From Euglena gracilis (lineage: Eukaryota; Euglenida; Euglenophyceae; Euglenales), in assembly GCA_039621445.1 (NCBI GenBank), contig CP154955.1, forward strand, positions 56,638,619 to 56,702,618: a stretch of DNA of 64,000 nt, written 5' to 3'. Below are positions 38,409 through 49,262 of the stretch, in pieces (positions within the stretch are counted from its first letter, which is position 1; every line of letters begins with the position of its first letter). Made by a program: the position numbers and the translations under genes. A model generated the notes under the pieces. That model did not search any database. It saw nothing but the letters and a program-made list of their open reading frames with translations, and was not told the origin of the DNA.

Positions 38409-39850
38409 TGCAAAGCACAGGCCCCAACCATCAATTCAACTATGTCTTATTACAGGCATCATTGCAAGACATTGATCAAGAAACTGGGGATTGGAGGCTT
38501 TTATGTGAAAGTGCTTCCAGTTCCCAAGCCGATGAGGCACATTTGGCTCAATTGTCAAGATTGCAACATTTGTCATCATTGACCGTGGTCGGCGATGAGC
38601 CCTCCACATCATTGGCTTCAGAGGCTAATGCGGCCGCCACAACGGGGGTAATTCGCCTCTGTCTGCGGCAATGGTGCAGCTGCGCACACCGGAGAGACCC
38701 GTGGTGATTCCGCCACCGGGCTTCTCTGGTGATGGTGGGCTAGAAACCCGTGTTTCGTTCAACCACCACCCGTTCTTCCACCGGCAAGCCCTTACAGAGC
38801 TTTGCCACCACCACCCGATCGGAGACTCGCCTAGTGGTACCAGAATTCTCTGGTACATCCCAAGCCATGAATGGCTATGGGAAGGGCACTGGGGAGCTCC
38901 TCACTGCTGAGCATGTGCAGGATATCGTTGCTCGGCTTCCAGGGGATCACCCCCTTGTGAGGCAGTTCAACCATGTGCAACAATGCGTTGCAGATTGTGC
39001 AACCGCACTGAATAAAGTGCTTCAGTTTGATGAGGACAACCAGAAACATGTCTTCACCAAGCTGGAATACTGCTGGAATTACTTGTAGGAAGTTGGCAAA
39101 TATTGCCAGAGGAATTTCGAAGGTGCTGGTATTGACCTTGCTAACTTTCGGTAAACCTTTGACAAAATGTACCAACAACTCCCGCAAAACTTCCGGAAAA
39201 TTTGTGAGTGCATGCACGAAGCGGAAACGCGGAATGACTCCAAGTTTCTGCACTTGCATGACTCACTACAGCAATTATCGGGACAAATGGAGTCCTGTTC
39301 ATCCGCGTTGTTGCATTTGCAACAACAGTTGCATGCACGAGATTCCTCGTCTGCAACATCCAGTACTGGTGGATTCGTGTCTATGGACCACTCCACCACA
39401 TTGTCCGCAACTTTCCATGAATCGGAACACCGCATTATGCAGTTGTGCGATGAAACAGAAAAGTTTCGGCAATTCCAGTCACAATCCAACGAGAATTTTG
39501 CTCCCCACACGTATGTGCGGCAGTTGGAGGAGCGACTGTCCCGTTTGGAGCAGAAAACCTGCTATTGTGACGCGAATCAGGTTGGATTATCCAATCTGAG
39601 TGCGAAAGTCGCGGAAGTGGCACAACGGCAGGATTCCCTGCAGTTGCAGTTGCAATCGGGATTAACTCGGCCATTGCGGGCTTGCAACAAAGCTATTCCA
39701 CGCTTTCCCACCGAGTTCCGGACATTAGCGGTATTCAAACTGCTATTGGGGAACTCCAGACCCGGTATGCATCGGTGTCTACCAAAGTAACGGAAATGCA
39801 GTCTTTGCCTATAGGTTCTAGAGTTTCCCGAATGATCCTGGTTTTGCCCA
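38409..39850 (+). pseudogene. A2 gag, N-terminal part only, broken
   Basis: It begins MQSTGPNHQFNYVLLQ, like the A1 gag. Later pieces, VARLPGDHPLVRQFNHVQQC (near 38930) and NKVLQFDEDNQKHVFTKLEY, match A1 at 5970-6120. Stops occur near 39088 and 39153, and several frames are used. The A-family sequence ends at about 39835, before the capsid. Confidence 0.7.
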
Positions 39851-40406
39851 GCCATCACTCCCGGGGGTCCGTGAGGGGGTACCAGCAGGGTGGGGGGTAG
39901 GCGCGATGGGCTCTGGGGAGACGGGTAGGTTCGGGATCCTCCCCTTCCCACGTAGGATTTTTTCCCAGGGACCGAAGGCCCTCCGTTTTGGGGAGTAATT
40001 GGAGGGGGGAGTCCGGCTTGGCGTCCCTTCCGGCAGTGGGGAGGGTTTAGTAAATGGCCTGGTTGCCCTCCCCTCGGCTTCTTGTACCCCAGCACCAACA
40101 CCTTTTTTTGCTTGTACCGCTCCTCCTGCGCCAGCAGATAGCCAATCTTTGGTGAAGTTTTGCTTGCTCCGCCCTTGGGATTTTTGACTTTCTTGAACTT
40201 TTGCCCTTTCTTGGCTCCAGCGCCTTTCTTTTGAATTCCCTTGAAAATTGATAAAATTTGACCTTGGTCTTGATTCAGCAGGCACAATCTTGAATTGAAA
40301 CCATAGGTAAAGAGAGGGAGCCTGCAGTGAAAAACATCAAAACAGTTAGAGAGCGGTTTGCGTTATTTTGATGCTGAATTTGTAAATTCGCACTGTGTAG
40401 TTCGCT
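39836..40406. other. Unassigned segment with a basic antisense frame
   Basis: On the minus strand a frame ending near 39818 and starting near 40287 reads Lys-rich, with KKGQKFKKVKNPKGGASKT. It could be a gag tail fragment from another element, but no domain is visible. The plus strand shows nothing. The segment lies between decayed A2 gag and S2. Confidence 0.3.
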
Positions 40407-42010
40407 TGTGAGCGCGGGCCAGATTTGAGATTTATTTTCGTAAGAGATGCCAGCAGAAAATAGGCATTGCCTCACAGAGATTTTAGGGAATTACATTTTT
40501 CACAGGCAAGCTGGCAAACAGTGTACAAGTTTGCGTGGGACTCTGAACTGGATTCAAGTACCAAGTCTTGTCTTCTGGGGTGCTGTGTGGGGAAGTTTGG
40601 GAAGAAGACCCCTGAAGACTGAAAAGTTGGTTTGGCCAGAAGTCTGATGTGGTGAAATTATCTGGACACACTGGACCATCCCCCAACTTGCACAAACTTG
40701 TATGAGATTTGCAGTGCAGAAAAGCCCCGTACAAACGTACCTGTGGAGCCGGGAGACACTCAGAAGTGAAATGTCATGGATGTGGCGGGCCAGCTCAGCA
40801 GCAGAAGGGGGACAAGGCACAGGAAGGCACCAGTTGGCACACAGTGAGATGCTGTGTTGGGCCACCATGATCAACTCTCCAGATCAAGCTAGCAGCAGGT
40901 GATCCTGGAGTTGGTGCTGCTGTGGCTCTTGGTTGGAGCCTGGTCTGAAGGACAGACGAATGTCAATCACAGCCCGCCATCATCATCAATAATCTCAATC
41001 TCCAAAATGTCTGTCCAGATGTCATTTCAGGGTCAAGTTCAAGTCAAGATGTCAAGTTCAATTTCAAGATCTCAAGGAATCTGTGGTGGAAGAAAGTTGT
41101 CATGTCAAGATTTCAATTTACCAAGGTCAATCTGTGGAGGATCCAAGGTGTGATGTCCAAGATTTCAAGTTCCCAAGTTCAAGATGTCAAGTTTCAACGT
41201 CATTGGTCAATTACCCCCTAGAGATTTCGGCGCGAGGAGCCTGACCTCGTAAAAAACAGTGATCAGGGTTGTGCAACAGCCCTACAAATGCACATCTGGT
41301 GGCCATCTTCGAGTTCGTCCACCTGTTGCTGCTGTGATTGCTGTGGTGTGTGCCGCCTCCCCGTTCGGTGCTGGGCCGCTTCAAGGGGGCTCTGCTCCGG
41401 TTTGGCTCGGCGGGGTTCGCCGAAGCCCCGGCTGGACCCCATGGGGGGTCATGTTGTACGGGGTAGGTCGTACGACATGGCTCTCTAAGGTGGAAAGGCT
41501 GGGGTGCAGGTAGGCGGGCCCCACATGGTATTTACCTGTGGATTTGGACATGTTTACGATTATCTGTGGATTCGAAGATTTGGCAATTTAAATTCGAGAA
41601 CCGCCATTCGTCACTTTTCCATGTCGCTGCTGCGTGTGTGTGTGTTGAATTTTTATCTCCGGCCCGCTCATTTTTTACTTCCGTTTTGAACAACTGCCTG
41701 GCAATTGTTTTTGGGAAGGGGGGTGTGAGCGCGGACCAGATTTGAGATTTATTTTGGTAAGAGATGCCAGCAGAAATTAGGCATTGCCTCACAGAGATTT
41801 TGGGGAATTACATTTTTCACAGGCAAGCTGGCAAACAGTGTACAAGTTTGCGTGGGACTCTGAAATGGATTCAAGTACCAAGTCTTGTCTTCTGGGGTGC
41901 TGTGTGGGGAAGTTTGTGAAGAAGACCCCTGAAGACTGAAAAGTTGGTTTTGGCCAGAAGTCTGATGTGGTGAAATTATCTGGACACACTGGACCATCCC
42001 CCAACTTGCA
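40407..42010 (+). mobile_element. S2: second copy of the small LTR element
   Basis: The LTRs are 40407-40692 and 41724-42010 (286 and 287 bp), beginning TGTGAGCGCGG and ending CCAACTTGCA. CGCT flanks both sides (40403-40406 and 42011-42014). GGGAAGGGGGG precedes the right LTR. The interior (40693-41723) is colinear with that of S1 and has no ORF; a TCGTACGGGG/CGTACGAC-type palindrome lies near 41455-41475. S1 and S2 agree over their whole length apart from small gaps. Confidence 0.9.
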
Positions 42011-42014
42011 CGCT

Positions 42015-42364
42015 ATATACAACAGCAGCTGTAATAGTGGCAACGGAAACTGCAGCGGCCGGTCCGCCAGCTCTCCCCTTCCTTGGCCTTGCCTCTGGCT
42101 GCCGGGCCTGGCCGCTGCCTCTCTCGCCCCGCTGCCACAGGAGCCTGGCCGGGGCTTCCCGGTCCTTCATTGCGCCGCTGCCTGGCGTGCCGGCTGCGGG
42201 CGGGCTCCTGTGGTCTGGGTGGGGGTGGACGCCAGCCAATCCCTGGCCGTGCTCCACAGGCGTTCGGTGAGCGTCGCTGCTGACGTCGTCCAGCCTTGCG
42301 GGCTGGCCTCAGGAATTGGCTGGGCTTGGGCTTTGGCACTCCTTGGCTCTCCTTGGTGGGTGGT
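42015..42364. other. GC-rich segment without a recognised gene
   Basis: It is rich in GCCTGGCC, GCTGCC and GGGCTTGGGC phrases. Open frames are low-complexity and overlap on both strands. It lies between S2 and the poly-C minisatellite. Confidence 0.35.
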
Positions 42365-42567
42365 CTTGTCTGGGTTCGATTCCCCCCCCCCTTGGGGTGG
42401 GCAGTCCCCCTGGCCGCCCTTTTTTTTTGCCGGCCCCCTTGGGCCGTGCGTGCCCCCCCCCCTGGGTGGTCTTGGGCGGCCCCCCTGGGCCGTTTTTTGG
42501 TGCCCCCCCCCCCCCTGGGGTCTGGGCGGCCCCCCTGGGCCGTTCTTCGGCGCCCCCCCCCCTGGGG
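42365..42567. repeat. Poly-C/GGGCCG minisatellite, short array
   Basis: Units contain GGCGGCCCCCCTGGGCCG, then TTCTTCGGCGCCC, a C-run and TGGGGTCTGG. They are nearly the same as the long array at 62251-63625, including the opening CTTGGGGTGGGCAGTCCCCC. It ends where LTR-C coding sequence begins. Confidence 0.85.
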
Positions 42568-42968
42568 TGAAAGCCAAACTTGCCGATGTCAGAAATTTGG
42601 GAGTCCCCAACAGTGATGGAGAAATTCTGATTGTCACTGACGCCTCTGATGTTGGTGGCGGTGCAAGCCTCTACCAATGGCAAAAGTTGAGGAAAGACCA
42701 AATTGAGTCATTTGGTGCAGTGATCGGAGTCAACCGTGATGGACCCCTGAAACACACCCACACTGAAAGCGAAGTTCTGGTGCCGATCGGTCATTTTAAT
42801 TGGAAATGGTCGCCCGCACGCCAAAATTACGCTACCTACGAACAAGAATTGCTGGGTGGGGTGTTGGGCATTGCGTCACAACGCCGAATTCTCTCACACC
42901 TGCCCATTGTCTGGCTGTGCGACCAAGCTGCCGTTTCGTACTTTGTTCTCGGGAACCCCACTGAGAAT
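42568..42968 (+). pseudogene. LTR-C RNase H, cut by LTR-D
   Basis: It reads ILIVTDASDVGGGASLYQW, then FNWKWSPARQNYATYEQE and RRILSHLPIVWLCDQAAVS, a Ty3-type RNase H with the first acidic residue in TDAS. The RT that should precede it has been replaced by the minisatellite. The frame runs to TEN at 42968. It resumes beyond 57026 with ARLKRWWVFLSQF in the same sense, once LTR-D and one GAAT are removed. Confidence 0.85.
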
Positions 42969-44070
42969 TGTTTCACACCCGTGCTGCCATGTCCCCCGGC
43001 AGCACTGGGGTGAAGCGGAAACCCCCGCCCTGGGCCAGTTTCCGGCGTAGGATCGTTTTTTGGCTCCTCGAGCCGACTTGTGTCGGAAATTTTTTCCCAT
43101 TCTGGCCCCCCCTGTGGCCGAAACTGGGCCATCATTTCCAAGGAGGAACCTCCCAGTGGACCCTCCCCGACCCCTGAGGGGGGTGTCACTGGGATCTCCA
43201 AGGGGGGTGCCTTTGGGGTTTCAACCCCTCCCTGCTCAGCTGAACCAGTGAGAGCCAACACCCCCCCCTGGGTGTCATTTCTCACGGTTTCTGGGCCAAA
43301 AAGGGGGTTTTGGGGTGAAAATTGGCCTGTGGTTGCCTGAGTTGAGGAGTCCCACCACCCTGCCCCTTTTCCCACAGATGAGGTGGGTGGAAGACAAACC
43401 TCACCTTCTTCAATTGAGCTTTCTTGATTGATTTGTTGTCCTTCCATTTGCAATTCCAATTGTAAATCCAAGTTCAATGATTGAATGTAATTGGTTGTAA
43501 TTGACACAACAAATGCAATGGTGAAACAAGTGAAGAGGAAAACCCTGTGAAAAGAAAGTGATTTTGATGCCCTTGATGGGCAGTTAAATTTAGGATTGAG
43601 TGCGCTGATTCCTAAGCGCTCTCAAATCCCAAATTCTTGCCCATTGCATCAAAATCAACCAACCCAAGTCAAAATCAAGGTTTCCCCCCTTGATTTTGAT
43701 AAATCATGCTGAATTCCATCATTATTGAGCTTTGCAAACCCCTGCAAAAACTCCAGGAACTCAGGCGCCAATCTCTTAAAATTCTGTTCCAAGCGCTTGC
43801 AAGCGCTCTCACTAAATCCAACATTTTCCCTTAAAACCAAAGGAAAAATGCATAAAAAGCTTAAAATGTGCTAAATAAACCCAAAATGACCATTTGGGAA
43901 TACCTAGCATCACTCAATCTCTCTCCTTGCACAACCAAACCATGGGCGCCCTAGGAGAGGGAATTTTAATGGAAACCTTTAGAAAGCCTTAAAATTAGAG
44001 CTAAACCGCCCTTAAAAAGGCCTTCTAAAAGGGAAAAACTCCGCCGCCCGGCGGTCGACCTCAAAAGGTC
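42969..44070 (-). repeat. 3' LTR of LTR-D
   Basis: It is near-identical to 55915-57015. On the plus strand it begins TGTTTCACACC (LTR end) and finishes with TCAAAAGGTC. This copy keeps an open gag-leader frame (minus strand, first ATG MEGQQINQ near 43447) through the LTR, which the 5' LTR has lost. TGACG, expected as the LTR start in the 5' copy, is missing here next to the purine tract. Confidence 0.9.
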
Positions 44071-45090
44071 CCCCCCTTGCGACGAAAGTCGGGGGTTTCA
44101 CCCCCCCTCCTTCTCGCTTTCCTTGGGATGGGAATGAAAGACACATTGAATTTTTGCAACGCAATTGCGGCAACATTGTTCGGCAACGTGCATAGGTGGT
44201 GGCGTAACGGTGAGGAGGAATCTATAACCCATAGATCCCGTTCCACCACACCAAGCCCCCCCCCACGGTTCTCACCACCGTGAAAGGAAATGGGGGCCCA
44301 ACACCACTCAAAAAAAATCCTTTCTTGAATGGATAAAAATCAGCCCCCCCCCCCACGGTATTCCCAACTGTGAAGGGAATGGAGGGTCCATTATCACCAA
44401 AAATCCTTTCGGTGATAGATGAAAATCAGCCCCCCCCCCCCGAGGGGAAGGCCTTGGGGAAAAGCTTGCCCCCCCCCCCCCCGGCGAGAGGTGGGCTTGA
44501 CTTGCCCCCCCCCCCCCCCCCCGGCGAGAGGTCCGCTTGACTTGCCCCCCCCCCGGCGAGAGGTGGGCTTGACTTGCCCCCCCCCCCCGAGGGGAAAGCT
44601 TTGGTCAAACCGCCCCCCCCCCCCGGCGAGAGGTGGGCTTGACTTTCCCCCCCCCCGAGGGGAATGACTTGGGGAAAAGATTGCCCCCCCCCCCGCGGCG
44701 AGAGGTGGGCTTGCCTTGCCCCCCCCCGGAAGGTTGGAAAAGGCAAATCACTTCATTTTTTGGGAAATAATAACATAGCCCCCCCCCCCGATCAAGCCGA
44801 CCGGGGTTTCGGGCCTCACTTGCCCAAAGGTGGGGGTACGATAAAAATAGCCAATCAAACCGATTGGAGAAAGGGACCCCCCACCACGAGTGTCACCGAC
44901 CCGTGAGAGGGGAGAAATGAAAAATCACAGATTCCTCTTTCATGACTGCGGGCGCAACGGGGCACAGTGTCGTTCGAGTGTGGTCAGGTTACACCTTCGG
45001 CCTGTCCACCGCTCGTGGAAGCTTGATATTCCAGACTTCGAATAATAATTGAGAATCCGTCTTCAACTCGTCCAACTCAGAGTCCCGGCT
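44071..45090. repeat. LTR-D 3' noncoding region with poly-C minisatellite
   Basis: The purine tract on the minus strand (GCAAGGGGGG) abuts the 3' LTR. At 44415-44790 units with GGCGAGAGGTGGGCTTGACT plus C-runs, or GAGGGGAA plus CTTGGGGAAAA, repeat about eight times. Two related phrases, CCCACGGT..TC..CC..TGAA, occur near 44262 and 44352. No gene is seen from 44800 to 45090. Confidence 0.75.
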
Positions 45091-46526
45091 CTAGGTTCCG
45101 TCCTGAGTAAGTACGAGGAGGCAGGAGGCAGGCAGTTGTATATACATCCCATTTCCCATATATCCAATGCCATGCAAAGATATTAATACCACCAGGGGTA
45201 GGGCTGCGGTGGGGGGTATGGGTACGGTTGGGGGGGGGTACGGTGGTTGATGTGTGTGGCAGCAATGATTGCAGCTTGGGGGGTTTTGTTTCCACTGCCA
45301 CTCCTCCGTGCCCTTGCCGATCCCCTTGTAAGGTATGGGCTTGGGAGCCCAGGGACGGCGGGGGGCCGGAGGGGCCGTGGACTTGGAGGCGGGCTGAGCT
45401 GGGGGCTTGGGTTCGGGGTTGCTTTTGGGCTTCTTTGCTGATGTCGGTGCATCTTCCGCCCTTCGCTTGGGAGGTGGGTGTGTGCGGTGGTACTGCCGCA
45501 CAATTTCCTTCCCCATTTCCACCTGGATTCCCCGATTGGCCTTGCCCTTGACTGGGCGTATGGGGCAATCCATCTTACGATGGCCCAGCTCGCCACAAAA
45601 CCAGCAGGTGGCAGGGGGGAAATCCTCCCCCAACCGTCCATTATTTACAAAAGGGTTCTGCTCGGCTGTACCGATGAGCAGACCGTGGCCCTTCCCTACC
45701 CTTCTCTCACTCCAAACCAGGAGTGAGATTAACAGATGTACCCGTTGAGGAAATCGGCCTCCTCCGACCACAGGAGGAGGTACCGTTCGCCTCGGAGTTC
45801 CTTCCATAATGCAACATGGACCCACACCATGTCCGCATTTGGGAAATGAACAAGCACATGGGACCTGTGTGCTTGCTCGAGGTAAAATCCTCGGACCCAC
45901 CTCCAGTGGTTTTGCCACCGAGAACTTTCCCCCATCACTTCAATCCATTCGGGTACACGGGAGTGGAACCAAACCGGCACCCATCCATTTATGGCCACAT
46001 AAGCAAAACCATCCACATCGACAATTCGCTTGACGATGCGGGCTTTGCCTTTTGATGTTGGCAAATTCATCCCGCCCCCATCCGGGGTTGGATGAAATGG
46101 TAATTGTCCTTCTCCACCCATCAAAACAATAAAATACGGATCCCCGGCTAGTTTCTCCCTAGCCGTTCGGATGTCCGGATATAAACTTTCGATAACCACC
46201 TGAACTTCCGTTCTCGGGGGTTCAGGGGCATATCGAAAAATAGCGTCCCAAGCATCCGAAAATCCTTCGGTTGCTTGAACCCCATCCAAACCCAGACAGG
46301 GTTGATGGATGAGTTCTGGAAATAAAACCTCAAAAAACGACGAAGAAGCACTGCCCCCATCATTTTTCTGAAGTGCCTTTTCCAGTTCTGGGGTGACCTC
46401 CTCCTTCTCCGAGGGGGCCGCCTCCTCCTCTGTGGGGTTTTCCGTTGGCACGTCCACCTGCATCTGTGAAGGGGCATGGAGTGGGACCTCCCCCTCCCCA
46501 GGCAACCACTCCAGGCCCTTTTTCAC
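45091..46526 (-). pseudogene. LTR-D accessory ORF with CCHC zinc knuckle, frameshifted
   Basis: I do not recognise the whole protein. The first frame (46526 to 45729) starts MKKGLEWLPGEGEVPL. It has an acidic Pro/Glu-rich part, then a folded-looking region with VLVHFPNADMVWVHVALWKE. The second frame (45918 to 45091) has CWFCGELGHRKMDC, a retroviral-type CCHC knuckle, then a Lys/Pro/Ala-rich tail. A one-base shift near 45740 probably joins them. The layout, a compact domain then a knuckle, recalls LINE ORF1 or DUF4283-type gag proteins. It stands where retroviruses carry env. It may bind RNA or DNA for the element. Confidence 0.6.
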
Positions 46527-46544
46527 CTCCCTTTCCCCCTTTTT

Positions 46545-49262
46545 TCAGGTTGCCGTTGTTTTTAAATCCTTAGAGACATCTAACGGCAACCCTTTTCCCA
46601 GGCAATACGCTATTACGTCGCTATTGTACTCCTGGAAAAAATGTTCCACCGGTTCCCAATTCGCCTCCTCAAACCCTTGCCACTTCGTTAAGAAAAACAT
46701 TTTTCCCTTAACGAACTTGTGGTTTAGGATTTTATCCACTAACCAGGTATCTGGGGCACCTTCTGCCTCAGGTACCGTCCGCCGGTGGAAAAACAGGGGG
46801 ATAGGCTTATCGGATGTGGGGTCCTCCACATATACCTTCAAAGCCTTCCGATGGGCCTTCATAATGTGGCCCGGTTTGACTTCAATTAGATAGGAGTGAA
46901 TTCCCTCCCTTGCGGTAACCTTGCAAGGGCCCAACCAACGGGAATCCAATTTTGTGCCACTATCGGGGGGTCTCAGGTACCACACCAGATTCCCCACCTC
47001 CAATGGCTCCCAACCGTCTAAACCACGGTTGGCCCGAGCACATTGCTTGGCATGCAAATTATTCATTTTGCCAGCCACTACCAAATCAATTTCTCTTTGC
47101 CGAGAGAAAAATGATCTGGCATCTTCACAATCCCTTAACGGTTCATAAGGTAAACCACCCAATGAACGGTGTCGACCGAACAAGATTTGAAATGGGCTCA
47201 GGCCACTCTCCCCCGGCGTATCATGGATACGGTCTAGTGCTTGGGGGAGGGCTTCAACCCAATTCAACTTGTCCTCAACCTGAATTTTCTTAAGCCGTTC
47301 CATTATTTGTTGGCCAGCCCTCTCCGCCCTACCATTCGCCTGGTGATGGTAGGCCTGGGAGTAGGCTTGCCTAATTCCCATCAAGGCACACATTGTCTGC
47401 CACCAACCGGCGACAAAGTGTGAGCCTAAATCGGAAGTAATAATGGATGGGACACCAAAGGGTCTCCAAGCATGCAACAGCATCTGCTTGGCTGCCTTGG
47501 CTCCCGTAAATCCTTTTGCTAGGTGGGGGATCGCCACTATCCAACCGGAGTGACGATCCACACACACAAGCATGGAGTCGTAGGAATTGCCTTCCCACTC
47601 CACGAGAGGCATGCTAAACATGTCAAGGGCCACCGAATACATTACGGCTGGGGGTATGGGTGTAGATTCCACTAAACCCTTAAGACTCGCCGGCCTTCGG
47701 CACGCTTGGCAAGTCCCACAAAGGCCCATGACTCCTTTAGCAAAATCCCGAGCGAGTGAGGAATCAGCCCAATCATACCTAAGGGACATGCATTCCCATA
47801 GCCTTGGGAATCCTACATGCCCTTGGTATGAGTGGTGATCTCGAATGAGTTCTTCTTGGAGAGATTTGGGCACACAAAGCCTCTCCTCGAAAAACATTTT
47901 GTCACCAAAAACCTTGACATTTTCAGGCCACGGCACCTTTGAATCCTGGGTAGCCTGAAAAATTGGTGACCAACGGGGACATTTTAAATATTCCTCCTTC
48001 CACGATAAATCCCACACAGAACCAGGGGGGATGGGTGAGGAATCGGTTGTAGAAGTGGCTTCCCCCCCCTCACCACTCAAACCACCTGAAGACAACACAG
48101 GTGATTCTCGGTCTGCCCCAGGTACCTCAGTGGTAGCCGCGGCAGCAGGTTCAGGGGTTGGCGTTGTTGGCGAAACTGGTATAGAAATGGGTGTCAATGG
48201 AAAATGCTCCCCCCTTGGCTCTTGGACCTCCTCCACCAGAATTGTCTCATTCCCAAGCTCGTCAACCCGAGTTGAGAATGAAACATGTTTTCCATTTTCT
48301 CCCTTGGGGGTGGAGGTTGAAACCAAACCCTGGGGTTTTGTTCCTCCAAGTGGTTCTGACTTCCTATCCCCCGCTCGTGTGCACCGTCCACCCGCGTCCC
48401 CGGACCCCGTGGTAGCACCACCCCGTGTGGTGACTCCACGAATGTATGTGTTGGCTGTGGTTGGTTGGTCCACCAACCGTAGCCACATACATTCGGCTTC
48501 CTCCAATTTTTCGGTTTGAATGATTTCCCTCATTTCCTCGGTGTCAAGGGCTGACCCATGCCTTGAAATGTCCTTCAAGGCTTGGGAGGCCGGGTAAGCC
48601 CATCTTGACAATAAATCGGCTATGGTATTCTCCCGTCCCGGGATATACCCAACCGACAAATCAAATTTTGATAATATTTGATGCCACCTAGCCCTTCTCC
48701 CAATGGGACCACTTGGTGTATCTAGAACCTCTCTAGCCCAAGATTCTAGAGCCTTGTGGTCCGTGAGAACCAGGACGGGCTGCAGCCCAATCCATGATTC
48801 CCACTTTTGTAAGGCTAGGATTATGGCATAAGTCTCCTGTTCCCTAGGTACCCAGTTTCTTTGGCTGCCCGTTAGCTTCCTACTCATGAAGGCGACAGGC
48901 ACAGTACGCTTGGCCCGTACGTCTTCAGGAGTAGGAGCCCTATCCTCCCCAACCAATTGTTCAAGGGTGGCACCAACCGCATACTGGCTGGCATCCACTC
49001 TTAAAACAAATGGTTTGTCTGGCTTAACGTGTTGCAAAATTAATTCACTGCACAACAGTGATTTAATTTTCTCAAATGCCTCAATGTCGGATGGATCCCA
49101 AGAAATCCTTTTCTTGGAACCCTTCTTGCCGTCCACTCGAGAAACTTTGAGCTTACCTTGAAGGCAAGCGACAATGTGGGCGTAATCCTTCACATAGGAG
49201 CTGTAATAATTTGTGGACCCCAAAAAAGCACGTAGACCCGTGATTGTTTGGGTAGCTCCCAT
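46545..49262 (-). CDS. LTR-D RT tail, RNase H, integrase and chromodomain
   Basis: This open frame of 905 codons starts in the RT connection region (ITGLRAFLGSTNYYSSYVKD). RNase H has LRVDASQYAVGATLEQ. The linker after RNase H is Thr/Pro/Ser-rich. Integrase has HHSYQGHVG and CGTCQAC (HHCC, about residues 475-520). The core acid residues lie in VALDMF, TSDLGSHF and NGRAERAGQQ (about 565, 607 and 645). NLVWYLRPPDSGTKLDSRW is the GPY/F-like module. The chromodomain is WLVDKILNHKFVKGKMFF with WQGFEEANWEP (about 836-877). All key residues are present. The true start lies in the upstream RT frame, one shift away at about 49200-49260. Confidence 0.9.
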   Translation of the reverse strand: MGATQTITGLRAFLGSTNYYSSYVKDYAHIVACLQGKLKVSRVDGKKGSKKRISWDPSDIEAFEKIKSLLCSELILQHVKPDKPFVLRVDASQYAVGATLEQLVGEDRAPTPEDVRAKRTVPVAFMSRKLTGSQRNWVPREQETYAIILALQKWESWIGLQPVLVLTDHKALESWAREVLDTPSGPIGRRARWHQILSKFDLSVGYIPGRENTIADLLSRWAYPASQALKDISRHGSALDTEEMREIIQTEKLEEAECMWLRLVDQPTTANTYIRGVTTRGGATTGSGDAGGRCTRAGDRKSEPLGGTKPQGLVSTSTPKGENGKHVSFSTRVDELGNETILVEEVQEPRGEHFPLTPISIPVSPTTPTPEPAAAATTEVPGADRESPVLSSGGLSGEGGEATSTTDSSPIPPGSVWDLSWKEEYLKCPRWSPIFQATQDSKVPWPENVKVFGDKMFFEERLCVPKSLQEELIRDHHSYQGHVGFPRLWECMSLRYDWADSSLARDFAKGVMGLCGTCQACRRPASLKGLVESTPIPPAVMYSVALDMFSMPLVEWEGNSYDSMLVCVDRHSGWIVAIPHLAKGFTGAKAAKQMLLHAWRPFGVPSIITSDLGSHFVAGWWQTMCALMGIRQAYSQAYHHQANGRAERAGQQIMERLKKIQVEDKLNWVEALPQALDRIHDTPGESGLSPFQILFGRHRSLGGLPYEPLRDCEDARSFFSRQREIDLVVAGKMNNLHAKQCARANRGLDGWEPLEVGNLVWYLRPPDSGTKLDSRWLGPCKVTAREGIHSYLIEVKPGHIMKAHRKALKVYVEDPTSDKPIPLFFHRRTVPEAEGAPDTWLVDKILNHKFVKGKMFFLTKWQGFEEANWEPVEHFFQEYNSDVIAYCLGKGLPLDVSKDLKTTAT

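Noticed and set aside
39079-39510. Minus-strand frames opposite A2 and A1 gag (also 5930-6334, 22008-22370)
   Set aside because: They mirror the Gln/Glu-rich coiled-coil coding on the plus strand and show no domain or conservation of their own.
42373-42383. GGTTCGATTCC, a tRNA B-box-like motif suggesting a SINE or tRNA gene
   Set aside because: No A-box at the right spacing, no cloverleaf and no 3' tail could be found. It sits at the edge of a poly-C minisatellite.
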